NCBI RefSeq assembly: GCF_004331255.1
Contig: NZ_SJOF01000010.1
Span: forward strand, 22,561 to 86,560
DNA: 64,000 nucleotides
Origin: Acinetobacter sp. ANC 4173
GTDB lineage: Bacteria > Pseudomonadota > Gammaproteobacteria > Pseudomonadales > Moraxellaceae
Direction of reading: 5' to 3'
The notes under the pieces were generated by a model. The model ran no database searches and was not told the DNA's origin. It worked only from the letters and a program-made list of their open reading frames with translations. The stretch's first letter is position 1; the number at the start of each line of letters is the position of its first letter. The translations under genes were made by a program, and so were the position numbers. Below, in pieces: positions 57,652 through 64,000 of the stretch.

Positions 57652-58215
57652 CTAAAGTTCTAACCCGACACGAAAACCTCGCGCAGCATAATAAGATTCA
57701 GCCCCGTTATGATAAGTAAATACTTGACCATAGCGACGGTCACAAAACAATGCTCCGCCCAAAGCCCGAATAGCCTCAGGCGTCTTCACCCAACTTGATG
57801 TTTTTTGGTCAAAATTTCCCAACTGCTGTAATTGATGATATTGCTGTTCTGTGAGTAGCGTAGTGCCCATTTTCTGTGCTAAATGCACTGCACTGTCTTG
57901 TGGTGGATTCTGTTTCCGAGCAGCCAAGGCTTCTGCGTCATAACATAAACTACGGCGACCTTTGGGACTTTCCTCCGCACAATCGACAAAATAATATTCA
58001 TCGCTGTTTTGTTCAAATTGAATAAGATCAGGCTCGCCCCCTGTTTGCTCCATCCAGTGCAAACTTTGAATTTTTTCAGGTTGCGCTTGGAGTTGGCATA
58101 ACACTTCATGCCAGGTGAGATGAGGATGTCTTAAAACATGCTGCTCGAAACGTTGCTGTAAACGGATGAAAAGTTGCTGATCACCCCATGGCTGATCTAA
58201 GTTATGACTCGTCAT
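57652..58215 (-). CDS. DUF4256 domain protein
   Basis: A 187-residue DUF4256 protein. Typical segments: LHWMEQTGGEPDLI, YYFVDCAEESPKGRRSLCYD, ALGGALFCDRRYGQVFTYHN and AESYYAARGFRVGL near the end. Widely conserved with no known function. First gene in its local minus-strand group; the spacer upstream contains the candidate RNA at 58411-58640. Confidence 0.9.
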   Translation of the reverse strand: MTSHNLDQPWGDQQLFIRLQQRFEQHVLRHPHLTWHEVLCQLQAQPEKIQSLHWMEQTGGEPDLIQFEQNSDEYYFVDCAEESPKGRRSLCYDAEALAARKQNPPQDSAVHLAQKMGTTLLTEQQYHQLQQLGNFDQKTSSWVKTPEAIRALGGALFCDRRYGQVFTYHNGAESYYAARGFRVGLEL

Positions 58216-58410
58216 TTCTGCTCTTCTTTTTATTAGATTATTGGGGGAATACGCTCTTATTATGTTACTGAATGAGCTAAAAAAACATCGTCTAAATTTG
58301 TAAATGACGTAAAAATGTAGATGGGCATTATATAAAAAACGAAACTAGAATGGACTATAAAATATTTTTAAACTTATATTTTTATTCAATTTTATTCTAA
58401 AAAATTTTTT

Positions 58411-58640
58411 AGGGTGTCAAGGGAAAACATCAGTGGTTTACTTCAACAACCATGACTTTGTAAATCATAACCTTGTGCCTATAAACTTTTAGTTTATAGC
58501 GTCCTAAGCCGAATCGAGACCTTTTGGGTAAGTACTACACTCACGTTGTACGCAACTGGTAGCAAACTACTCTTTCCGATCCCCATCACACCCTTGAGAT
58601 ATAGTGTAGGCAGATTCTATTGGGATTGTTTTCCTAAAAT
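58411..58640 (+). ncRNA. Candidate orphan structured RNA resembling HEARO/IscB-type omega RNA
   Basis: A gene-free 230-base segment, less AT-rich than its flanks. Paired elements: GGGTGT (58412-58417) with ACACCC (58588-58593); alternatively CAAGGG (58418-58423) with CCCTTG (58591-58596); TGGTT/AACCA (58434-58452); a perfect 9 bp stem CTATAAACT-TTT-AGTTTATAG (58479-58499); GTTG-TACG-CAAC (58545-58556); GTAG-CAAA-CTAC (58559-58570). Single-stranded blocks GCGTCC, CCGAATCGAGAC and CCGATCCCC between helices look conserved. From memory this resembles the HEARO RNA that serves as omega RNA for IscB nucleases; no IscB gene follows. The identity needs a covariance-model search. Confidence 0.45.
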
Positions 58641-58788
58641 CCATAAATTTTTATGATTTTTAAGCATATTTCCCACAATAATAAAAATATAAGGAATTAA
58701 TTTTCATTTAATAAAATTTAATGAATGTTTAATTTCACTTTTAACCATAATTTGCGTTTTTTTACCAAAAAAATCACACAACTTTTCA
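58641..58788. other. AT-rich spacer between the candidate RNA and the EamA gene
   Basis: No reading frame and no remnant of an iscB or tnpB gene on either strand was seen here. It also contains no clear terminator. Confidence 0.5.
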
Positions 58789-59676
58789 TTATGCCCAAAT
58801 CACCATAATCGCTGCCAAAATCACCAAAAATAGCCCCAAATGATCAGAACGTGCTAATTTCTCTTTAAAGAAATATAAAGAAATCAATAAACTAAATAGA
58901 ATTTCAATTTGTCCTAGAGTTTTCACCAAAGCCACGGTCTGCATACTCATGGCACTAAACCAGCCTAAAGAGGCCAAGAAACTACATACACTGACTTTAA
59001 AGGTCAGTCCGACACGCTGCCCCATGTGGTACAAAGTTTTTCTGCTAAATAAACTTAAGTACAACAACAAAATCACACATTGGAAGCCAATTAAAATACA
59101 CAACACCCACGCTGCACGATGCAAAAAAGGCAGCATTGCAAGTTCTAAGCTGGCTTCTCGAACCAATAAAGAGGTAATGGCAAAACATAATCCACTGCCT
59201 AATCCGATCATTAAGGTTTTGATGGAGAGTTTGGTCTGTTGGCTTCCTTGACTCAGTAAGAACACGGCAATTGCACCAATCAGTACCCCGAGCCATCCCC
59301 AAACCGTTAAATGTTCTTGTAGCAACATGACGCCAATGAGTGCAGCCAAAATGGCTTCGCTTTTTGCCAGTCCGATACCAATCGCGTAATTCTTTTGTTG
59401 AAACAATTTCACCATTAAGGCAGTTGCATATATTTGGCTCACGCCTGCAACCACAATATATAGCCAAAAATGTACTGAAAAATTCACAACCGCTGTGACA
59501 GGTTGTTGGTGATATAAAATAGCGAGGTAACTGAAAGCAAAGATTGGAGAAAAGAGAAAACGTGCTAAGGTGGTGCCATAGACATCAACGGTGGTACTAA
59601 GTTGCTTTTGAAAAGCATTACGCCAAGCCTGCATAAATGCAGCCATAATCGTAAATAATACCCAAGCAATTGCCAT
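58789..59676 (-). CDS. EamA (DMT) family transporter
   Basis: A 295-residue inner-membrane permease with about ten helices in two EamA repeats (for example AEAILAALIGVMLLQEHLTV and EILFSLLISLYFFKEKLARS). Members export amino acids or metabolites. The gene is next to the remains of an AraC-type regulator on the same strand, which may once have controlled it. Substrate cannot be told. Confidence 0.88.
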   Translation of the reverse strand: MAIAWVLFTIMAAFMQAWRNAFQKQLSTTVDVYGTTLARFLFSPIFAFSYLAILYHQQPVTAVVNFSVHFWLYIVVAGVSQIYATALMVKLFQQKNYAIGIGLAKSEAILAALIGVMLLQEHLTVWGWLGVLIGAIAVFLLSQGSQQTKLSIKTLMIGLGSGLCFAITSLLVREASLELAMLPFLHRAAWVLCILIGFQCVILLLYLSLFSRKTLYHMGQRVGLTFKVSVCSFLASLGWFSAMSMQTVALVKTLGQIEILFSLLISLYFFKEKLARSDHLGLFLVILAAIMVIWA

Positions 59677-59793
59677 AGCTCTAACTTCATCTCTAATTCG
59701 GTCGTTAATTTACTCGCTTCAAATTCACTTTTCGAGCTTTAGTTTCCATTTACTCAATAGGTGTGATGCTACTTTGGCTGAACAGAGGACTCA

Positions 59794-60120
59794 CTAATAA
59801 AAACCGACATGAGCCAAAATATCTGCCGCTGTAGGAATATTCTGTGGTACTTGCTGTTTAATATATTCACATGCTTTTAAAATACGGACATCTCACGGTA
59901 AATGAGTTACTTGCGGGGAGATAAGCTGCAAAATATGCAATAACAATTGTTTCACTTGCTCAATATTAATGCCCCTAATCTCAATTGTATAAGCTCACCC
60001 CCTAAATAGCTGTAAACAATCCGCAGGAAATGAACACATCTGCTTTCCCTGTAATGCGGCGTGTACATAGCCATAAAGCTCCTAGTCTGGATCTATTCAC
60101 ACAGCCAGATATTGTCGGCA
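59794..60120 (-). pseudogene. Remains of an AraC-family transcriptional regulator
   Basis: Minus-strand reading gives, in shifting frames, DNIWLCE, then ELYGYVHAALQGKQMCSFPA and CLQLF, then IEIRGINIEQVKQLLLHILQ, a TGA stop, and DVRILKACEYIKQQVPQNIP with TAADILAHVGF before TAG 59794-59796. The last part is the first half of an AraC-type helix-turn-helix domain. At least three stops and two frame changes are present, and the second helix-turn-helix is missing, so this is a relic. Confidence 0.7.
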
Positions 60121-60137
60121 GTGATGGTTGTATTTAA

Positions 60138-60421
60138 ACGCTCAAAGAATTCTACCCTTGTTATCTTTCACAACATACAGACTCAACTTGCCGTCGTTTG
60201 CATTTCGTATGCTACACATGATTGGCATGGCTGCAACCGTAGCCATGAAGAAAAATGCCAAATTACTTTGGACCTTACCTGTCGTGGGCTATGGTTTTGC
60301 TTGGGTCGGTCACTTCTTTTTTGAACATAACAAACCTGCAACATTTAAACAGCCCTTCTTTAGCTTAATCTGTAACTTTAAAATGTATAAAGGCATTTTA
60401 GTCGGCAAAGTCGATTGGTAA
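60138..60421 (+). pseudogene. Frameshifted Mpo1-like (DUF962) membrane protein
   Basis: One frame reads TLKEFYPCYLSQHTDSTCRR then LHFV, the N-terminal Mpo1/DUF962 signature. After a frame change near 60205-60215 a second frame reads IGMAATVAMKKNAKLLW, then PVVGYGFAWVGHFFFEHNKP and ATFKQPFFSLICNFKMYK to TAA 60419-60421. Together these make a nearly full DUF962 protein of about 95 residues, so a small indel has split the gene. The conserved HFFFEHNKPATF is intact. The start codon region is also unclear. Confidence 0.75.
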
Positions 60422-60659
60422 AACTCCATTGAAGCAGACTTATTTAAGGGTCTAATAAGTCTGCTCTACCCTCACAATATTCTTGGAAATAGCCTCTATT
60501 AATAGTCATCTAATAGCTGTGACCTATTCGCAAAAAACCAAGAAAATTTTAATCTATTTCCTTTTCATATTTTCCTGTAAAGCAAATGTGCAATTTCAAG
60601 CAAAATAGTGGAAAATCAAGCGAATTAATTCTTCTATAAATTGTTGAAGTGAGCATTTC

Positions 60660-61385
60660 ATGAGTACTCTTGCATTTACGGCTTTCACTCTTAATGGTGT
60701 AGACGCGCAAAAATTTCTACAAGGTCAAGTTACCGTACACGTAGAACGCCTAATTGAAAATCAAACTCGCTATACCGCAATTTGTGATCTTAAAGGTCGC
60801 ATTCATTTTGGCTTATGGCTGAAAAAAATAAATAATGAAAGTTTTGAAATTGTGACCACACTCGATCAAAGCGAAGAATTTGCCAAACATATTCGAAAAT
60901 TTGGTGCATTTTCCAAGATGAAACTCGAACCTGTTGGCATCGTGTTTCCAACAGTTGTCGATATTCATACGGAGTTTTCAACATCAGAAACCGATATTCC
61001 AACTTGGCAATTACAAGCGATTCAAACTGGACAAGCTTGGATTAGCCAAGCCACCGAACATATGTTCCAACCTCAAGAATTACGTTTACACCAACGTGAA
61101 GGGGTTCACTACGATAAAGGCTGCTACTTAGGTCAAGAAATTGTGGCTCGCCTCTGGTTTAAAGCAAAACCTAAACATTGGCTACATTTAGTTCAAGGAC
61201 ACGGTGAAGCTCCTGCTCCAGCGACACAACTTAACAAGGATGTGGAAGTCATCAATAGCATACCGACAACCGATGGCTATCAAGCCTTAGTCGTTGCCAA
61301 ACCAGCTGCAATGACTGAGTTAGGCTTACAAATCTTAAACTTGCCAGAAGCATTGAATGGTGATGTTGCAAGACCTGTTCATTAA
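60660..61385 (+). CDS. ygfZ: YgfZ/GcvT-domain folate-binding iron-sulfur cluster assembly protein
   Basis: A 241-residue YgfZ-type protein that helps maintain some Fe-S enzymes with a tetrahydrofolate cofactor. The hallmark is DKGCYLGQEIVAR near residue 155, with the essential cysteine. N-terminal FLQGQVTVHVE and the C-terminal barrel fit. Shorter than E. coli YgfZ (326), as in many Moraxellaceae. It stands alone and is followed by a terminator. Confidence 0.9.
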   Translation: MSTLAFTAFTLNGVDAQKFLQGQVTVHVERLIENQTRYTAICDLKGRIHFGLWLKKINNESFEIVTTLDQSEEFAKHIRKFGAFSKMKLEPVGIVFPTVVDIHTEFSTSETDIPTWQLQAIQTGQAWISQATEHMFQPQELRLHQREGVHYDKGCYLGQEIVARLWFKAKPKHWLHLVQGHGEAPAPATQLNKDVEVINSIPTTDGYQALVVAKPAAMTELGLQILNLPEALNGDVARPVH

Positions 61386-61405
61386 TTTTGTTTAAATGTA
61401 TTTCT

Positions 61406-61437
61406 AGATCGTATATGAATCACATATACGATCTTTT
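61406..61437 (+). terminator. Terminator after ygfZ
   Basis: A perfect 12 bp stem AGATCGTATATG/CATATACGATCT (61406-61417, 61423-61434) with loop AATCA, then three T residues. The spacer from here to about 61640 is very AT-rich without a gene. Confidence 0.85.
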
Positions 61438-61645
61438 GAAAATTCATAAAAATAATATAAAAAATAAATATTTAAAAATATTCTGCGTACTGATTCATTC
61501 GCAAGCAATCCTAACCAATATGATTATACAATCCCTATTTTTGGTTATTTTTCACTCAATTACATTTTTTCAAAACCCAAACAACCCCTTAATTAAATAC
61601 TTATATTTCAATACTTTAAAATAAAATTTTTGATAAAATATAGCA

Positions 61646-61719
61646 TTTTTACTCTATTTAGACGTTTTTTTGAACTAATCAGTTCTACTAGAGCATTTAC
61701 TCTTATTTTAATTGTGTTA
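61646..61719 (+). promoter_or_regulatory. Duplicated upstream regulatory block of the first FadL gene
   Basis: TTTTTACTCTATTTA (61646-61660) and GCATTTACTCTTATTTTAAT (from 61693) recur in almost the same order and distance at 63266-63352 before the second porin gene. This shared block is probably the control region carried along in the gene duplication. TTTACTCT appears twice in each copy and could be a binding site. Confidence 0.55.
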
Positions 61720-61750
61720 TTTTTGTCACATGGAGTAACAATATGATTTT

Positions 61751-61759
61751 GGTCGGACC
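61751..61759 (+). promoter_or_regulatory. Possible FadR-type operator upstream of the FadL gene
   Basis: GGTCGGACC equals the conserved core GGTCNGACC of enterobacterial FadR sites. It is 77 bases before the porin start and near a TATGAT hexamer. The second porin copy lacks it. The call rests on one short match and on the fatty-acid theme of the gene. Confidence 0.35.
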
Positions 61760-61835
61760 TACCAAAAATTCCAGAATTAACAAAAGCATGATTCAACATG
61801 CATAAAAATCGTGTACCTCAAGGGAAGATAAAAGA

Positions 61836-63062
61836 ATGAAATTAAAAGCTCTAACTACCGCAATGATTCTCGCAGCATTACCAACCGCTGGAGCATTTGC
61901 TGCGGCACTTGACCGTTCAGGACAATCTATTTCTGCCTTCTTACAACCAGGCAACTATTTTGAAGCAGGTATTTCAATCCTTGATCCAAGTGTTTCTGGT
62001 ACAGCTAATGCTAATGGCTCAACCCTATCTGACATGGGAGATGATTATTATTTCCCAAATGCTGCCCTAAAATTACAAGTAACTGATCATTTTTCTTTTG
62101 GTTTAATTTACGACCAACCATTTGGTGCTGATGCTACATATTCAACCTCTGATCCCGCATTAGCGTTAAATGGTTCGGGGTTATTTCATGATGGTTCTGA
62201 AGCAACTAAAGTTGAGGTCAAGTCGCAGAATCTTTCAATGATTTTCGGTTTCCAACCAAATGAAAATTTTAATATTTATGGTGGCGGAGTTTACCAAACC
62301 GTCAAAGGGGATGTTCAATTACGTGGACTTGCGTACGGTGGCTCAACGACTTTCGGTGGTTATAACGCTAAGATTAGTGAAGATGGCGCTGTTGGATGGT
62401 TAGCGGGTTTTGCCTACCAAATTCCAGATATTGCTTTAAAAGCATCTTTAACCTATAGATCTGAAATTGAACATAAAACTACAATTGAAGAAAGTTCAAT
62501 TGCACCATTAGGTCAAAACCTTGGCACCGTTATTAATCTGAATAATGGTCTGGGTGAAACTGACATTACAACTCCACAATCTGTGAACCTCGATTTTCAA
62601 ACAGGCATCATGGCAAATACAGTTGCCTTTGCAAATGTACGCTGGGTAAATTGGAAAGACTTTTCAATTCGTCCTTATGCATTTGGTGTTGCATCAAAAC
62701 TGGCTCCAGGCTATCCAAATGGCTTCGATTTAGTTGCATACACTGATGATCAATGGTCAACAAACGTAGGTTTAGGGCGTAAACTTAACGACCAATGGGC
62801 AGGTAATGTATCAGTAGGTTGGGATTCTGGTGCAGGTAATCCTGTAACAACACTAGGCCCAACAGAAGGTTATTGGAACCTTGGCCTAGGTGTTCAATAC
62901 AGCCCTACACCTGCAACATTCATTGCTGGTGGTGTGAAATACTTCTGGTTAGGCGATGCTAAAGCACAAACTGGGGCACAGTTTGGTACATCAAATTATG
63001 TTGCAGATTTCTCTGACAATGATGCAATTGCTTACGGCTTAAAACTCGGCTACCGCTTCTAA
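61836..63062 (+). CDS. OmpP1/FadL-type outer-membrane transporter
   Basis: A 408-residue outer-membrane barrel for long-chain fatty acids or other hydrophobic compounds. Signal peptide MKLKALTTAMILAALPTAGA-FA; mature N-terminal ALDRSGQSISAFLQPGNYFE corresponds to the FadL hatch; GLIYDQPFGADATY, ASLTYRSEIEH and a C-terminal aromatic (GLKLGYRF) mark barrel strands. AGGGAAGA lies upstream of the ATG. The next gene is a close paralogue in tandem. Substrate is inferred from family. Confidence 0.92.
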   Translation: MKLKALTTAMILAALPTAGAFAAALDRSGQSISAFLQPGNYFEAGISILDPSVSGTANANGSTLSDMGDDYYFPNAALKLQVTDHFSFGLIYDQPFGADATYSTSDPALALNGSGLFHDGSEATKVEVKSQNLSMIFGFQPNENFNIYGGGVYQTVKGDVQLRGLAYGGSTTFGGYNAKISEDGAVGWLAGFAYQIPDIALKASLTYRSEIEHKTTIEESSIAPLGQNLGTVINLNNGLGETDITTPQSVNLDFQTGIMANTVAFANVRWVNWKDFSIRPYAFGVASKLAPGYPNGFDLVAYTDDQWSTNVGLGRKLNDQWAGNVSVGWDSGAGNPVTTLGPTEGYWNLGLGVQYSPTPATFIAGGVKYFWLGDAKAQTGAQFGTSNYVADFSDNDAIAYGLKLGYRF

Positions 63063-63076
63063 TTCATATTCCATTC

Positions 63077-63108
63077 AAAAGACCATCCTTCTGGATGGTC
63101 TTTTTTTT
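63077..63108 (+). terminator. Terminator after the first FadL gene
   Basis: GACCATCC-TTCT-GGATGGTC stem (63081-63100) flanked by AAAA and a long T tract. Confidence 0.93.
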
Positions 63109-63265
63109 GGCAAAAAGTATCATTTTATAAATTTAAGTTTCTATCAAACTTAGCCAAGTGTTTCTTAATTAAGCATTTAATTATTCACTTCAAAAGTTCT
63201 ACAATTAAACTAATTGCTCTAATTTTTTATATATAAATCATTAATATACATACGTACCATTAGTA

Positions 63266-63352
63266 TTTTTACTCTATTCAAGCACTTTTTGTGTATGAGC
63301 TAGTTCAATTAATAAACGGCATAGTGCATTTACTCTTTTTTAATTTGTGTTA
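63266..63352 (+). promoter_or_regulatory. Second copy of the FadL upstream block
   Basis: TTTTTACTCTATTCA (63266-63280) and GCATTTACTCTTTTTTAAT (from 63327) match the block before the first porin gene, with a slightly longer gap between the two parts. The spacer 63109-63265 is otherwise AT-rich and empty. Confidence 0.55.
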
Positions 63353-63398
63353 CCTTCCCCTAACTTTTAGTTACAAAGTGATATCAGGGAAAATATCC

Positions 63399-64000
63399 AT
63401 GAAACTTACAGCCCTTAAAAAAGCAATTTTACTCTGTCTTATTCCTACCACTTCTACATTTGCAGCGGGTCTTGATCGTTCTGGTCAATCTATCCTGCCT
63501 TTTTTGCAATCAGGCAACTATGCTGAAGCTTCAATCAGTATTTTAGACCCGAATGTAAGTGGTAAAAATAATACCGGAGCTGCTGTAACAGACATGGCGG
63601 ATGACTATTATTTCCCATCGGCTGCACTGAAAGTTCAGGCAACCGAACATTTTTCTTTTGGCTTGATTTATGATCAACCTTATGGGGCTGACTCTCAATA
63701 TTCTGCTGAGGCGGGTACTTTTGGTAATGGCGTAGAAGGTACGAGTGTTAAAGTTCGCACCAATAACTTATCCCTTATTGTCGGCTACCAACCAACTGAA
63801 AACTGGAATTTTTATGCAGGTCCTGTTTATCAAACGGTAAAGGGTGATGTCTCTTTACGTGGTGCAGCTTACTCTTTACTTTCTGGTTATGACATTAACC
63901 TAAAAGAAGACGAGGCTTATGGTTGGTTAGCGGGTGCAGCGTATCAAATTCCAGAAATTGCATTAAAAGCAGCGGTAACCTACCGCTCTGAAATTAAACA
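63399..64000 (+). CDS. OmpP1/FadL-type outer-membrane transporter, second copy (3' end outside window)
   Basis: The window ends inside this gene; about 200 residues are visible from ATG 63399-63401. Signal peptide ending TSTFA, then AGLDRSGQSILPFLQSGNYA and LIYDQPYGADSQY, VYQTVKGDVSLRG and AVTYRSEIK. These follow the first copy almost block by block, so the pair arose by tandem duplication and has since diverged, mostly in the loop before residue 130. Separate terminator and promoter-like block imply independent transcription. Confidence 0.9.
   Translation, partial: MKLTALKKAILLCLIPTTSTFAAGLDRSGQSILPFLQSGNYAEASISILDPNVSGKNNTGAAVTDMADDYYFPSAALKVQATEHFSFGLIYDQPYGADSQYSAEAGTFGNGVEGTSVKVRTNNLSLIVGYQPTENWNFYAGPVYQTVKGDVSLRGAAYSLLSGYDINLKEDEAYGWLAGAAYQIPEIALKAAVTYRSEIK

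Noticed and set aside
59045..59467. 140-residue frame within the EamA gene on the same strand
   Set aside because: It is a shifted frame of the transporter with no domain, while the main frame has ten membrane helices and a normal start.

Overview
The window is AT-rich gammaproteobacterial chromosome. Protein sequences and gene order (ligA-zipA-smc-GntR, a bioA-F-C-D operon, paired OmpP1/FadL porins, a giant Bap-type adhesin beside a LapBCE-type exporter) point to Acinetobacter (Moraxellaceae). This is inferred from family resemblance, not from a database search. No rRNA, tRNA, CRISPR array or intact insertion sequence was seen.

Layout. (1) 1-8.7 kb, minus strand: an adhesin secretion locus. 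A TolC-like outer-membrane protein, a LapB-like ABC exporter, an HlyD-like adaptor and an OmpA-domain lipoprotein precede the start of a large repeat adhesin that runs off the left edge. (2) 9.3-12.4 kb, minus: fatty-acid genes acpP, fabG and fabD with rpmF and yceD. (3) 12.4-16.7 kb, plus: epmC, a YciO-like protein, scpA-scpB and rluB. (4) 16.8-26.3 kb, minus: a tight six-gene oligopeptide operon (two binding proteins, a secreted M3 peptidase, two permeases, one fused double ATPase). (5) 26.4-27.2 kb: a dead IS5-type transposase fragment abutting a truncated, frameshifted exbD. (6) 27.3-32.0 kb, minus: bioH, bioA, bioF, bioC, bioD. (7) 32.2-35.0 kb: an exported peroxiredoxin, a ferroxidase-type bacterioferritin without the haem methionine, and an NAD-dependent epimerase. 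(8) 35.35-42.6 kb, minus: ligA, zipA, smc and a GntR/FCD regulator. (9) 42.7-48.2 kb: a TauE/SafE permease, birA (without its DNA-binding domain), coaX, a frameshifted hydrolase, ffh and a CcsA/YpjD-like protein. (10) 48.3-50.1 kb: a decayed island with two broken genes and a candidate structured RNA. (11) 50.1-58.2 kb: dusC, then a run of small housekeeping or uncharacterised genes, mostly on the minus strand. (12) 58.2-60.5 kb: a second candidate structured RNA (HEARO/omega-RNA-like), an EamA transporter, and broken AraC and Mpo1-like genes. (13) 60.7-64 kb: ygfZ and two tandem FadL-type porins, the second cut by the right edge.

How genes work together. The left block forms one export pathway for the adhesin. 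The opp operon couples peptide capture, hydrolysis and import. The bio operon and birA cover synthesis and attachment of biotin, but BirA here cannot act as the classical repressor. scpAB and smc supply the condensin. The most unusual material is non-coding: a nested inverted-repeat element upstream of ligA (about 35.06-35.28 kb), the structured segment at 49.13-49.34 kb, and the orphan RNA-like segment at 58.41-58.64 kb. There are also several genes with stops or frameshifts that a simple ORF search hides.
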